Positions 26,528 to 36,800 of a stretch of DNA of 64,000 nt are shown here, piece after piece. Under the pieces are notes generated by a model. The model ran no database searches, was not told the origin of the DNA, and saw only the letters and a program-made list of their open reading frames with translations. Position 1 is the stretch's first letter. Each line of letters begins with the position of its first letter. The position numbers and the translations under genes were made by a program. The DNA comes from Streptomyces sp. NBC_01314 (GTDB lineage: Bacteria > Actinomycetota > Actinomycetes > Streptomycetales > Streptomycetaceae), in NCBI RefSeq assembly GCF_041435215.1, contig NZ_CP108394.1, forward strand, positions 7,626,001-7,690,000, in the 5' to 3' direction.

Positions 26528-27982
26528 TCAGGCCCGAAACGCCCCAGGATGCGTCTGCTCACGAACCGAGACGTACTGCTGCCGAACCGCCTGCCCCACA
26601 GCCAGCTCGTCCCCCGGGTCCAGAACCTGCGCCGCCGCCCCCGGCCACATCGGTGGCGTACGCGGATCGAGCGCCCCCTGCGTGACCCCGAGCGCCCACG
26701 CGGCCTGCCGCGCGGCGCCGACCGCCGCGTAGTCCGCGGGCTGCGGCACCACCACCTGTACCCCGAACAGCGCCGGCGCCGCCGCCTGCACGGCGGGCAG
26801 CCCCGCCGCCGCACCCAGCAGGAAGATCCGCCGCACGTCGACACCCCGGCCGCGCAGCACGTCCAGTGCGTCCGCGAGCCCGCACAGCATCCCCTCGAAC
26901 GCGGCCCGCGCGAAGTGCTCCGGCTTCATCGACTCCCGCCGCAGCCCGGCCAGCGTCCCCGCCGTGTGCGGCAGGTTCGGCGTCCGCTCACCCTCCAGAT
27001 ACGGCAGCATCACCAGCCCGTGCGACCCGGGCGTCGACTTCATCGCCAGGTCGGACAGCCCCTCCAGATCGGCCACGCCCAGCATCTCGGCGGCCCCGCG
27101 CAACGTCCGTACGGCGTTCAGCGTGGTGACGACCGGCAGATGCATACCCGTGGCATCGGCCAACGAAGTGATCATCCCGGAGGAGTCGACGAGCGCCGTG
27201 GTGTGGACGGCCATGACGGACCCGGAGGCCCCCAGCGACACCACCGCGTCCCCGAGCCCGATGCCGAGCCCGAACGCGGCGGCCATGGTCTCACCGGTGC
27301 CGGCGGAGATGAGGAGCCCCTCCGGTGTCGTACCGGCGGCGTCCGAGGGGCCGAGCACCTCGGGGAGCATGACCTGGTGCCCGAGCGCCATCTCGACCAG
27401 ATCCGTGCGGTACTGCCCGCTCGCCGCGTTCCAGTACCCGGTCCCGGACGCCCCGCCCCGGTCCGTCGTCCTTCTGACCGGCCGCCCCAGCAACTGCCAG
27501 ACCAGCCAGTCGTGCGCCTGCAGCAGTACGGCCGTCCGCATGGCGGCATCCGGTTCCGTACGGCTCATCCAGCGCAGCTTGGTCACCGGCTGCGCGGCCC
27601 CCGGCACGCAGCCGACGGCCTCCGCCCACGCGCCGCGCCCCCCGAGCGCGTCGACGAGGTCGGCCGCCGCGACCTGGGTCCGCTTGTCGCCGCCGACCAT
27701 CGCGGGGCGCACGGTGTTGCCCTGTGCGTCCAGCGCGATCAGCCCGTTCTGCTGGGACGACACCCCGATCGCCTGCACGCCCTCCAGCAGGCCTCCGGTG
27801 GCCGCCTCCCCCAGGGACAGCAGCCAGGCCTGCGGATCGACGTCCGACGGGCGCCCCCCGCCCTCCGCCGACTCCAGCGGGTGCGGGGCATACCCCTGCC
27901 TGAGCACGGCCCCTGTGTCCGAGTCACAGACGACAATGCGCGTAAATTCGGGCGAACTGTCCAGCCCGGCGACTATCCCCAT
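26528..27982 (-). CDS. xylB: Xylulokinase (FGGY family sugar kinase)
   Basis: 484 residues phosphorylating D-xylulose. N-terminal ATP-fold start IVAGLDSSPEFTRIVVCD, substrate region GVSSQQNGLIALDAQG (xylulokinases usually have SGQMHG), GGASGTGYWN and C-terminal LLGAAAGLPAVQAAAPALFG. The SSQQNGL variant and lack of a xylose isomerase gene nearby leave some doubt about substrate. Complete, single-gene unit. Confidence 0.8.
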   Translation of the reverse strand: MGIVAGLDSSPEFTRIVVCDSDTGAVLRQGYAPHPLESAEGGGRPSDVDPQAWLLSLGEAATGGLLEGVQAIGVSSQQNGLIALDAQGNTVRPAMVGGDKRTQVAAADLVDALGGRGAWAEAVGCVPGAAQPVTKLRWMSRTEPDAAMRTAVLLQAHDWLVWQLLGRPVRRTTDRGGASGTGYWNAASGQYRTDLVEMALGHQVMLPEVLGPSDAAGTTPEGLLISAGTGETMAAAFGLGIGLGDAVVSLGASGSVMAVHTTALVDSSGMITSLADATGMHLPVVTTLNAVRTLRGAAEMLGVADLEGLSDLAMKSTPGSHGLVMLPYLEGERTPNLPHTAGTLAGLRRESMKPEHFARAAFEGMLCGLADALDVLRGRGVDVRRIFLLGAAAGLPAVQAAAPALFGVQVVVPQPADYAAVGAARQAAWALGVTQGALDPRTPPMWPGAAAQVLDPGDELAVGQAVRQQYVSVREQTHPGAFRA

Positions 27983-28051
27983 GACAGAAATTCTGCCGTA
28001 CGGGAAGGGGTGGGGGCGCCGCGAGCCGCTCCGGCCGACCTGGCGTGGTTC

Positions 28052-28357
28052 CTAGGTATTGCTCGTGCCCCAGTCATCTCCGGCTGAGCCGTTCGCATTG
28101 CGTTCGCGCAGCGAGCGGACCCGCTCGGCGACCAGGTCGGGCACGCGGTCCCCGACCTTCTCGCTGACCACGTGGTACGCCTTGCCGACGTAGACGCGCC
28201 CCTGCTGGGCGGCCGACTCGGCGGTGTTGCGCACCGCGGGGTTCTGCGCGACCTGGCGCGCCGACTTCTTCAGCTGTTCGTAGCGTTCACGTCCGGCCCG
28301 TGTGCCGAGCACGTAGCCCAGAGCCAGTCCGGCAAAGAACGTGAGCCGATAGCGCAT
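28052..28357 (-). CDS. YtxH domain-containing small membrane protein
   Basis: 101 residues. MRYRLTFFAGLALGYVLGTRAG is a membrane anchor with the glycine pattern of YtxH proteins, followed by the basic amphipathic helix RERYEQLKKSARQVAQNP and a helical cytosolic tail. ATG 28357 chosen, with GGAAGG about nine bases upstream; GTG 28366 also possible. Function unknown. Confidence 0.75.
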   Translation of the reverse strand: MRYRLTFFAGLALGYVLGTRAGRERYEQLKKSARQVAQNPAVRNTAESAAQQGRVYVGKAYHVVSEKVGDRVPDLVAERVRSLRERNANGSAGDDWGTSNT

Positions 28358-28532
28358 GGCGGCCACCCTTCCCTTACGTCTGCGTCGGTCCCTTGCGTTG
28401 CCCTGCGCGGGCGACGGGCGCGGGGGATACCGATTGGCGGAGCACCCCCCTGCTTGCGCTAATGTATGTGTTGCAGCGAGCGCATGCCCCCTGGCGAATA
28501 CCCGGGGAGGTACGTTCGATGCAACGAGGCAA

Positions 28533-28605
28533 TCCTCCGTAGCTCAACTGGCAGAGCAGCCGGCTGTTAACCGGCAGGTCACTGGTTCGAATCCAGTCGG
28601 GGGAG
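28533..28605 (+). tRNA. tRNA-Asn (GTT), copy 1
   Basis: Acceptor TCCTCCG pairs with CGGGGGA; the anticodon loop TGTTAAC gives anticodon GTT; T arm ACTGG-TTCGAAT-CCAGT. The 3' CCA is not encoded. Seventy-three bases. Confidence 0.95.
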
Positions 28606-28611
28606 CTTCGA

Positions 28612-28684
28612 TCTTCCGTAGCTCAATTGGCAGAGCAGCCGGCTGTTAACCGGCAGGTTACTGGTTCGAGTCCAGTCGGGAGAG
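28612..28684 (+). tRNA. tRNA-Asn (GTT), copy 2
   Basis: Near-identical tandem copy six bases downstream. Acceptor TCTTCCG pairs with CGGGAGA; same anticodon loop TGTTAAC. Compensated acceptor changes show both copies are functional folds. Confidence 0.95.
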
Positions 28685-28693
28685 CAAGCGAGG

Positions 28694-28717
28694 AAGGACC
28701 CCGTCGGGGTCCTTTTT
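28694..28717 (+). terminator. Rho-independent terminator of the tRNA-Asn pair
   Basis: AGGACCCC-GTC-GGGGTCCT followed by TTTTT: a perfect 8-bp stem with a three-base loop and T run, ten bases after the second tRNA-Asn. Confidence 0.9.
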
Positions 28718-28860
28718 CATGTCCGGGGGAACCGCGTGCGGCGCGCCGAAGTCCTCAAGGTCAAGAAGCGCATGCGAAGGCCGACCATCCGAAGCAGGAG
28801 ATCGTATGAGCGGCTATGCTGCGGCAGACGGCGCGCACAAATGTGCGCGACACGCCGTAC

Positions 28861-28937
28861 GGGGCGGTAGCTCAGCCGGTTAGAGCAGCGGACTCATAAT
28901 CCGTCGGCCGTGGGTTCGAGTCCCACCCGCCCCACCA
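28861..28937 (+). tRNA. tRNA with CAT anticodon (Met or Ile2)
   Basis: Acceptor GGGGCGG pairs with CCGCCCC, discriminator A, CCA encoded. Anticodon loop CTCATAA gives CAT, so it is either elongator Met or the Ile tRNA that is modified to read AUA; I cannot separate these by eye. Its 3' half is the integration site of the island array: bases 28890-28935 recur exactly three times downstream. Confidence 0.9.
28890..28937 (+). repeat. att copy 1 (3' end of the CAT tRNA)
   Basis: 46-base core from the anticodon stem to the first C of CCA (28890-28935), identical at 39405-39450, 47191-47236 and 52333-52378. Starts GGACTCATAATCCGTCGGCC. Copies 1 and 3 share two further bases (CA). Confidence 0.95.
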
Positions 28938-29501
28938 GAGAGGTGCTCTGGCCTGCGGAAACGTTCCTGGTGAGGTGTCGGAGCGTCAACTTCGACTGAA
29001 CGGACTGAATCCGCTGCTCGCGAGTTTGGAATCTCGTGGGTTCGTGCTGTTCGGAAGTGCCTTGATGGCTCTGACCTGCGACGGAACAGGTAATCAAGGC
29101 TGCCGGCGGCACCCGGGTCCGCTGGCCTGGGGCTCGAAGCCACGGCCCAGGGACCAGACAGGGACCAAGACGGCGCCGACAGGATGCGTCGTGTGTGTGG
29201 GATCCAGGGTCGGGACACGACCCTCATTCGCTGACTGTGGGCCGTCGTCGCGATGTATCCGGTTTCGGGTGCCGCACGCACCGGGCGTAGTGGCCGGTGG
29301 TGAGTCCTGGTGCTTGCCAGTGGCGGGACGGCGCGTGTTGCTGATGGAGTGGCCGATCGGCGATCCCGGTTATTGAGGGTTCGCTGCGCCGGAGTGGTGG
29401 TCGCCATCGCCGCTCAGTGATCGTGGCGCCATCGAGCGCACTGGACTGTCCTGAAACGGCCCGAACAGAAAACGGCCCTATGTCGGGTCACGCTGCGCGT
29501 A
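28938..29501 (+). other. Left end of element A, non-coding
   Basis: No gene. Shares blocks with the sequence after each other att copy: CTGCGGAAACGTTC, then CTGAACGGACTGAATCCGCT. Further in, CCAGGGACCAGACAGGGACC (29147-29166) is a paired direct repeat of the kind tyrosine integrases use as arm sites; it closely matches 39652-39671 after att copy 2. The last 300 bases hold the unidentified promoter of the STAND gene. Confidence 0.75.
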
Positions 29502-32500
29502 GTGTCTGCAGACGTGGACGAGCCGGGCGCTGTGGCCGAGACAGGCGGGGACGGAGGTCGATATCCATGGACACGCCGTGTTCATGAGAGTGACTCCCCG
29601 CCCGAAGTCGACCGCTTCGGCTGGGTGGTCGACACTCCGTGGATGCGCACGGGGGTCTTGCTGGCCGATAGACGCGAGGACGCACTGCTCGTCGTGCTCG
29701 GCGAGCGGGGATGCGGCAAGAGCGACCTGTTCATGCAGGAAGCCACGGCGCTGAAGTGCGAGGGACACACCGCGGATCTGGTCGACCTGACAGCGCGTGG
29801 CCGCTTCTACGACGCGGGCAGCGCGCGCCAGGAGTTGGGGGCCGTCTTGGAGCGGGCTTCTGAGGAGGAGCCGGGGTACGTCCTGCTGGACAGCTTCGAT
29901 GAGGGATTGGACCGGCTCGCGGTTCTGGACGAGGTCCTGGTTGCCTGTCTGAAGGAGCTTAGCCAGGAGCGGCGGAGCCGAATGAGGCTGCGCATCGCCT
30001 GCCGCTCGGGCCGGTGGCCCCGAGGGCTGGAAAGGGATCTTGAGTCGTTGTGGGTGCCCGGGGCGGTGTCGGTAGTCGGTGTGACGCCGCTGAGCCGTGT
30101 CGACGTAGAGATGGCTGCCGCTTTCGATGGTCTTGACGGCCGCAGGGTCAGCCAGCGGCTTCAGCAGAAGGGGGCGGTGGCCCTGGCCCGGTCCCCAATC
30201 ACCTTGAAACCACTGCTCGAGGCCGAAGGGGAAGGCCGAGGCCTGCCCTCCACGGTGGCTGACGCCTACCGGCTTGCCTGCAGGCAGTTGTGTTCCCACG
30301 GCCACCGTGATGGGAATCCGCTGACTCCCGATCATCTGACGGCGCTCGCAGGCCGAGTAGCCGCGGTCCTGCAGTTCGGCCACTACGCGGCGGTGCATGA
30401 CACCCCCAGTCCCGCGGAGGTAGATGTGGCGCTGGCCGACCTGGACGGCGGCGACGAGCCGGGCCCAGCCGGGACGCGGTACCACTGCGGGATGCGGGAG
30501 CTGCTCGCGCTTGTGGATTCCGGGCTGATGGTCGAGGTCGGGCTTCGGCGCTGGGCCTTCGCCCACGACAGCTACCAGCAGTACCTGGCTGCCCAGTTCC
30601 TGGACCGCCACCGAATGTGTGGCGGCGCACAGCGACAGTTGCTTTGGGTCGGCGACGGAACGTCCCGGCACGTTGTGGCACGGCACCGCGAGGTGGCAGC
30701 GTGGCGGGTGGTAGACGATCCTTCACTGTTCGACGAGGCCCTGCGGGACGACCCCGAGGTGCTCCTGCTGGCCGACCTTACCGCGCTCCGCGCCGAGCAG
30801 CGCGAAGCCGTCGTGGACAGGCTCCTCGACTTGGTGCGCAGCGATGACACGGCGCGACTGGACCGGTGGCTTCTGCACCGCCTGAAGCATCCAGGACTGG
30901 CCGATCAGCTGCGACGCCACCTGCACCCTTCGACAGCAGGTGCTGTGCTCGCTGCCGTGCTCAGCATCGCCCGTGCTTGCCGACTGCCGGAACTCAACGA
31001 CCAGTTGCTGTCCATGGCCGAGACGCTGACGGCCGATCCGGTCCTGCGTCGGCGAGCCGTCCAGGCACTCGCCGAGGACTTGGACGCGGACCAGGTGGCC
31101 CGGCTCAGGGCGTTGGCCGAGCACAACGACGCGGACCTTGGCCGGGTGCCGGTCCAGGAGCTGGACCCGGAGCGCGTTGCCTTGCTGAGGGCGCTGGCTT
31201 GGCGCGGCGATGCGGATCTGGCCGCAGCCGCGCTGGAACGGTTGTGGCCGCAGCATCTGCGACTCCCCGAGTTCCTGGACCTAATCCCACCCGCCGGCAA
31301 CCCTGCCCAGATCCGTGCCGCGTGGCTCCTGATCCAGCAGGTTCCGGACCGGCTGAGACCCGAAGACATCGACGACGCCGTAGCGTGGGCGACACGGATT
31401 CTGGGCTCCCGGCACCCTCGGGCCGGCCTGACCCTGTCCGGCGAGGCACAGCTGTCTGTGCGGCTGCCGGTGCGCATTCTCGCCCGGGCGATCGCGCTTC
31501 TCGGCGAAGACGAAACCAACAGCGACCCTGCGCACCGGTACAGGCGGCTCGACCAGTTCGCCGATGCCCTGCTCACCCTGGCGGGACGTGCCGATTTCGA
31601 CGACCGGCACCGGCTGGCCCACCCTGTGGGTGAGGTGCTGGTGACCCGACCGGGTACCCGCAGAGAGCTGGGCCGCCGTGTTCTGGAACGCGGTGATGAC
31701 CGCCAGGTCACCCGGCTGCTGTCGCGGCAGGGCAGCCCTGCCCTGTTCGCCACCGAGGAGGCGGTGTACTGGGCCATGCAATGGCCCACGTTGAGCCCGA
31801 ACGCGCGCCAGCGGGCTGCCTGGCTGGTGACGGCTTGGCCCGATCCGGCGGATGCGGACTTGCCGCTCGCCCTTGAGCTGCGCGAGCATTACCCGGACCT
31901 GAAGGCTGCCACCGCACGGTGGGACACCCGCGCGGAGGAAGAAGCTCATCAACAGCGCGAGCAGGAAGAACAGCGCCACCGCCTGACATTCAACGAGGAC
32001 CGCGTACGGCAGGCCCTCACCGTACTCAGCACAGGGGAGGGGCCGCCTGAGCCTCTGTGGCAGCAGATCACCGTCGAGCTGTACCGCACCGCAGACGGCA
32101 GCGAGGCGCCGCAAGACAGGTGGCTGGGCGCCGTGGCTGCCGCGCCGTCCTTCCCACCCGAGAACAGCGAGCTACACAGCCTGCTGCTGTACGCGGCCGC
32201 TACCGTCACCCACCGCTCAGCCAGCCTCAGCATCGGAGCAGCCACTCCGGCCGCAGCAGACTGGAACCAGGCCGCGATCGCGTTGACCGCTCTGGCCCTG
32301 CTGGACGCCCCACGCCTGGCCGAGGCATTCAACCACCAACCCCATCGAGCCGCTGCTGCCGCCGTGGCACTGGCAGCCCACGAATGCCACCACCCCGACG
32401 ACACCGCACTACAGCGCACGCTGATTACCCGCTGCACCCAACTGGCTGGCCAAGGCCTGTCGACCCTGCTCCACCAGGCGCTGGACGGCTGCAGCGAACC

Positions 32501-33848
32501 GGAACTGACCAGTCTGGCCGATGCCTTCGCTCACACCGCTGTTCCCGGAGCGGTCCAGACTCTGCGTGACTGGGCCCACGCTTCGGGACGCACCGACCTG
32601 CAGTGGGCGGCCGTCCTGTCCGCACTAGCCCTGGCGGGAAACCGACCGTCCCAGGAAGACCTGTGCACCGCCGTGGCCGACCCTGCCGTTCAACGAAACG
32701 CCGCACGGAGCACTTCACGGTGGGCCCGCGCCACCGCGGCGATGATGGCATGCCCTCAACTGCCCGCGACCTGGCCCGCCATCAGAGCCACCTTGGCCGC
32801 GCCCGGCGTTCTGGCCGCCCTCCTGGAGCGCATCTTCGCCACCGACTCTCGGGGATCTTGGCCGGCCGAGACCGGTCAGCTCCCCGAAGCCGACCTCGCC
32901 GACCTATACGCCAGGGTTACCAACCACATCGGTATCTCCCGTCTCCGGGACAACCAGTTCGAGGGCGGCTTCTTCACCGACGCTCCCAGCAATCTGCACC
33001 GAGAACTGCTGAGCCTGCTGATCTCCAAGAACACCCCCGAAGCGGTCCGGGAGCTCATCGACCTCGCCACCCGCTATCCCGAACTTGCTGACCTGCGCTG
33101 GCACGCCAAGGCCACCGCCCGCGCCGTCGCCGAACTCCAGGCCCGACCCCTGATACCGGAGCAATTGCGGCGCCTGGCCACGAACACCAACCTGCGCGCC
33201 GTCAGCGACGCACGCCACCTTCAGGAGATCGTGCTAGCCAGCCTAGACCGCCTCCAGGCCGTCCTTCAGGGGCCCAACGGCCTTGTAGTCAACTTGTGGA
33301 ACCGGAAGACAGCAGCAGTCGATCACGCCGACTGGTGGCCGTGCTGGGAAGAGGACTTCAGCGACCTAATCGCCACCCTCCTGCGCCAGGACATCGGCGG
33401 CCACCGCGTCGTGATCAACCGCGAAGTCCAAATCGACCGTCCCGGCTTTCCCGGCAGACGAACCGACATCCAGATCCAGGCCACCGCCCCGCTCACCGAC
33501 GGCGGCGACCCACTGACCGTCGTCATCGAATGCAAAGGATGCTGGAATCAGGACCTACCGACCGCGCTTGCCAGTCAACTGGTCCGCGACTACCTTCGCG
33601 CGCCCCGCACTGCGGGCATCTACCTCATCGGCTACTTCGACTGCGACCGCTGGGGCCACGAAGAGCGAAGAAGGCGACACCGCGCAGCACGGGATCACAC
33701 GATCCCCTCCCTGCAACATGAACAGGAAGCGCGTGCGCAGGAACAACGCGACCAACACGACGTCATCGTCATGGCCAAAGTTCTCGACTGCCGACTCCCC
33801 GGAGCTGCCGACCCGTGGCGCGCCGAGCCCGACAATCCTGTCGCGTAA
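29502..33848 (+). CDS. STAND-type NTPase with C-terminal PD-(D/E)xK nuclease, predicted anti-phage protein
   Basis: 1448 residues. An N-terminal NTPase has P-loop GERGCGKSD (67-75) and Walker B VLLDSFDEG (127-135) in the NACHT/STAND DxxDE style, then a winged-helix-like end (FAHDSYQQYLAAQF). About 900 residues of alpha-helical repeats follow, as in sensor arms of STAND proteins. The C-terminus has a nuclease-like core: RRTDIQIQ with D1322 and VVIECKGCW with E1343 and K1345. I infer a phage-sensing NTPase triggering DNA cleavage, like Avs proteins but with the nuclease at the far end. GTG 29502 is tentative, with no clear ribosome binding site. It ends 15 bases from the converging methylase gene in element A. 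No substrate or trigger is visible. Confidence 0.75.
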   Translation: MSADVDEPGAVAETGGDGGRYPWTRRVHESDSPPEVDRFGWVVDTPWMRTGVLLADRREDALLVVLGERGCGKSDLFMQEATALKCEGHTADLVDLTARGRFYDAGSARQELGAVLERASEEEPGYVLLDSFDEGLDRLAVLDEVLVACLKELSQERRSRMRLRIACRSGRWPRGLERDLESLWVPGAVSVVGVTPLSRVDVEMAAAFDGLDGRRVSQRLQQKGAVALARSPITLKPLLEAEGEGRGLPSTVADAYRLACRQLCSHGHRDGNPLTPDHLTALAGRVAAVLQFGHYAAVHDTPSPAEVDVALADLDGGDEPGPAGTRYHCGMRELLALVDSGLMVEVGLRRWAFAHDSYQQYLAAQFLDRHRMCGGAQRQLLWVGDGTSRHVVARHREVAAWRVVDDPSLFDEALRDDPEVLLLADLTALRAEQREAVVDRLLDLVRSDDTARLDRWLLHRLKHPGLADQLRRHLHPSTAGAVLAAVLSIARACRLPELNDQLLSMAETLTADPVLRRRAVQALAEDLDADQVARLRALAEHNDADLGRVPVQELDPERVALLRALAWRGDADLAAAALERLWPQHLRLPEFLDLIPPAGNPAQIRAAWLLIQQVPDRLRPEDIDDAVAWATRILGSRHPRAGLTLSGEAQLSVRLPVRILARAIALLGEDETNSDPAHRYRRLDQFADALLTLAGRADFDDRHRLAHPVGEVLVTRPGTRRELGRRVLERGDDRQVTRLLSRQGSPALFATEEAVYWAMQWPTLSPNARQRAAWLVTAWPDPADADLPLALELREHYPDLKAATARWDTRAEEEAHQQREQEEQRHRLTFNEDRVRQALTVLSTGEGPPEPLWQQITVELYRTADGSEAPQDRWLGAVAAAPSFPPENSELHSLLLYAAATVTHRSASLSIGAATPAAADWNQAAIALTALALLDAPRLAEAFNHQPHRAAAAAVALAAHECHHPDDTALQRTLITRCTQLAGQGLSTLLHQALDGCSEPELTSLADAFAHTAVPGAVQTLRDWAHASGRTDLQWAAVLSALALAGNRPSQEDLCTAVADPAVQRNAARSTSRWARATAAMMACPQLPATWPAIRATLAAPGVLAALLERIFATDSRGSWPAETGQLPEADLADLYARVTNHIGISRLRDNQFEGGFFTDAPSNLHRELLSLLISKNTPEAVRELIDLATRYPELADLRWHAKATARAVAELQARPLIPEQLRRLATNTNLRAVSDARHLQEIVLASLDRLQAVLQGPNGLVVNLWNRKTAAVDHADWWPCWEEDFSDLIATLLRQDIGGHRVVINREVQIDRPGFPGRRTDIQIQATAPLTDGGDPLTVVIECKGCWNQDLPTALASQLVRDYLRAPRTAGIYLIGYFDCDRWGHEERRRRHRAARDHTIPSLQHEQEARAQEQRDQHDVIVMAKVLDCRLPGAADPWRAEPDNPVA

Positions 33849-33863
33849 ACGGAGCAGAGGCGA

Positions 33864-36800
33864 TCAGAAGTCCAGTGGTCCCCCCAGCAGACGGCCTGCC
33901 AGTCCTTCACGGATGCGCACCGCCTTGTCGTGCTGGATGCGCCGATCGGCCTGCTCCGCCGCGAGGCGAGCGATCTGGTCAACCAGGCGCTGCTGTTCCT
34001 CCAGGTTGGGGAGCTCGATGTCAGAATTGAGTAGATCCCTGTCCAGAGACATCGGTGACGCCGTCGTCAACGTTTCGACGCGCCGCCGCACCAAGGGGTG
34101 ACGAAGCCAGGCAGCCAGGTAGTCCGGCAAAAGGCGGGCCGGGTCGGGTATCAGGCGCAGCACGTAGGACGAGTGGGTGGCATCGGGGAGTTCGCCGTGC
34201 CACACCGCCACGCGATAGGCCTGACCAATACGTTCCGACCTGCGCAGGCCGCCCAGCAGTACGTCACCGGGCGCTAGCCGGTGTCCCACCCTTCCGCTGC
34301 CGATGATGTACCGGAGGTCGGCGAGGTCGAGCCCGGCCCCAGTCATATTGCTCGGCCAGATCACGGGAAGCCCGCTCGTATCGGTGGAAGACGGTCCGGC
34401 GGTACCCCTGGTGAGAGAGAGCACGACATCGCCCAGGGACAGCCGTTCCACGTCGGAGCTCCGCTCGTCAACGGCGTCGAGAACGGGCAGCAGGGCAAAG
34501 TGCTGCTTCATGTCGAGTTTGGTGATCTCGCCGTTGATGGCCTCTTCGGCCTCGATGACGTTGAAAAGAAGTTCGGCGTCACGGTGCCGAGGATCCACTC
34601 CGCTCTGTTGCGACCATGGTGTCTGCCGCAAGGCGCGGGAGGTGGCCGAGAAACCCGGCAAGCGGCCCTCGATCTCCTGGAAGGACAGCCCGTACTTGGC
34701 GTCCCATGCCTCGTACAGTGCGATGAACTCCGCACGGCGCTCGCCCAGAATTCTCGTCAGGCGCCCGGAGAGATCGTCCCGCAGGGCGCCGAGGACGACG
34801 GCCCGCGCGCCCTCAGCGTCCAGCGCACGGCGAGCTTCTTCGAGCGGCATGTCCGCTTCCAGTTCGCGTACCCGACGGACTGCCGTCGAACGAGCCCTGC
34901 GCAAGGCAGGTATCCCTGCCCAGTCGCCGGGATAGAGGTCAGCCTCCCCCTGCTCGTCCGCAGCCATCGCTTCTTTGAGTTGAGCGGAGAGTTCACCGGC
35001 CCGCTCCCGGGCGGAGGAGAGTTCACTGAGGAAGCCCGGCAGGAGGGCGATGACGACCGGATGTTCAAGAGCGGTATCGAGTGCGTAGCGCGCCCTGGGC
35101 TGCCCGGCGGTCAGCCTGTCGGTCACGTCCGCGCACCAGTCGTCGACGACGGCGGCGAAACCCCGGGCAGCGAGTGCTTTGAACGTGGCTTCATTCTGTC
35201 CCAGCCAGTCTTCGACCATCCCGCCCACGGCATAGCTGTCCAGCAGACCGATCTGGGCGAGTGGCTTCCGGACGGTGTCGGCTATTGCGTTACGTACAGC
35301 TGTCCAGGGCACTTGGCCTGGCTGCCCCGGAACGCTGCTGCTGTCGAGGCGGAAGGCATCCGAAATCTGGTCAGTGACGGACTCCCAGGCCTTGTCGAAG
35401 GCCTCCCACAAGGTACTCTCCCGCGTGCGAGCCATGCGGGTCAGCGTGTGCGTGTTCGGGCGCTCCCCCCGGACACGGAAGTCCAGATAATCGGAGCTTC
35501 CGGCCCGCTCCTGGAAGAGGTCGGTGGGCTGTACCCCGTATGCGTCCAGCAGGGGCTTCGCCGCGGTGACCTCGACGGCGGGCATACCGCCTTCGAGGTG
35601 GGCGCGCAGGTCCTGCCGTTCCGTCGCCGCCTCGCGCCGCACATAGCGGTGGACGGTGAGGTTGTCGGCGTTCTCCGTCAGTGTCTCGCGTGTTATGAAC
35701 TTCGAGAATCCAGGCACTTCCGTGCGGGAATGGAAGGTGGCGGCGATCTTCTCCGCATGCTCGGGCAACAGAAAATTCTGCGCACGCCCGGCGTAGTACT
35801 CCCCTTCCGCATTGATGAACAGGACGCGGCCCCGATGCCGCGAATCGGGGCGCCGGCCGGCCCGGAGCACCAGCACACAAGCGGGAATGCCCGTTCCATA
35901 GAAGAGGTTGGGAGACAGGGCGATGACCGCCTCGATCAGGTCGGCGTCCAGCAGTCGCGTACGGATCTCCCGTTCACCCGCACCACGGAAGAGAACGCCC
36001 TGTGGCATGACGGTGACCACGGAACCGTTCCGTCCCTGCGCCATGTACAACATGTGCTGGAGGAACATCAAGTCAGCTTTGCCGCGTTCGGGCGTCGTTC
36101 CGTACGGCATACGCTCGGCGGCGTGGGGCACCGACGCCAGGCTGTAGTTCATGGAGAAGGGCGGGTTGCTCACCACCAGGTCGAAGCAGTCACCGGGCGT
36201 CTCCGGGTGAGTGAGCGCGTCCCCTTGGGCCAGGCGATACTGCTCAGCACCGTGCAATTGCATGTTCAAGCTGGAGAGGAGAAGGGCCCCACTGTTCGCA
36301 TCTTGGCCGGCGAGGAACAGGCTGCCCGCATCCCCGCCGTGGTCGCGCACGTACCTCCGCGCGTCGATCAGCATGCCGCCCGTTCCCACACACGGGTCGT
36401 ACACGCGCATGCCTGCAGCCGGCCGTCCGAGTGCCGTCAGCAATCGGACGACGCCGCGTGGGGTGTAGAACTCGCCGCCCTTGTGGCTGGCTGCGTCAGC
36501 CGACCATCGCAACAGTGACTCGAACGCATCTCCCAGCACATCGGGGTGGGCGAGGTCGTCGTCGCTCAGGCGAAGGCGACCGAAGTGCTCGATCACCCGT
36601 GTCATCCCGGTGTGAGACCGCTTGGTGGTGCCCACCAGAAGGAGGCTGGCAGCGTCGGCGGACTGCGGCGGCCCCTCATTTGCCAAAGCCGCGAAGACGG
36701 CCCGCAGCCGCTCTTCAGCGGGCAACCCGCCCGAGACCTCGGTCAGTCGGGTCCAGCGCGCCGCCTTCGGCAGGGAGTTGCCGTACCTGTCGTCGGCCTG

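Noticed and set aside
29502..33848. HsdR restriction subunit for the nearby methylase
   Set aside because: No DEAD-box helicase motifs; the NTPase is STAND-like with helical repeats, and only the terminal nuclease-like core is shared.
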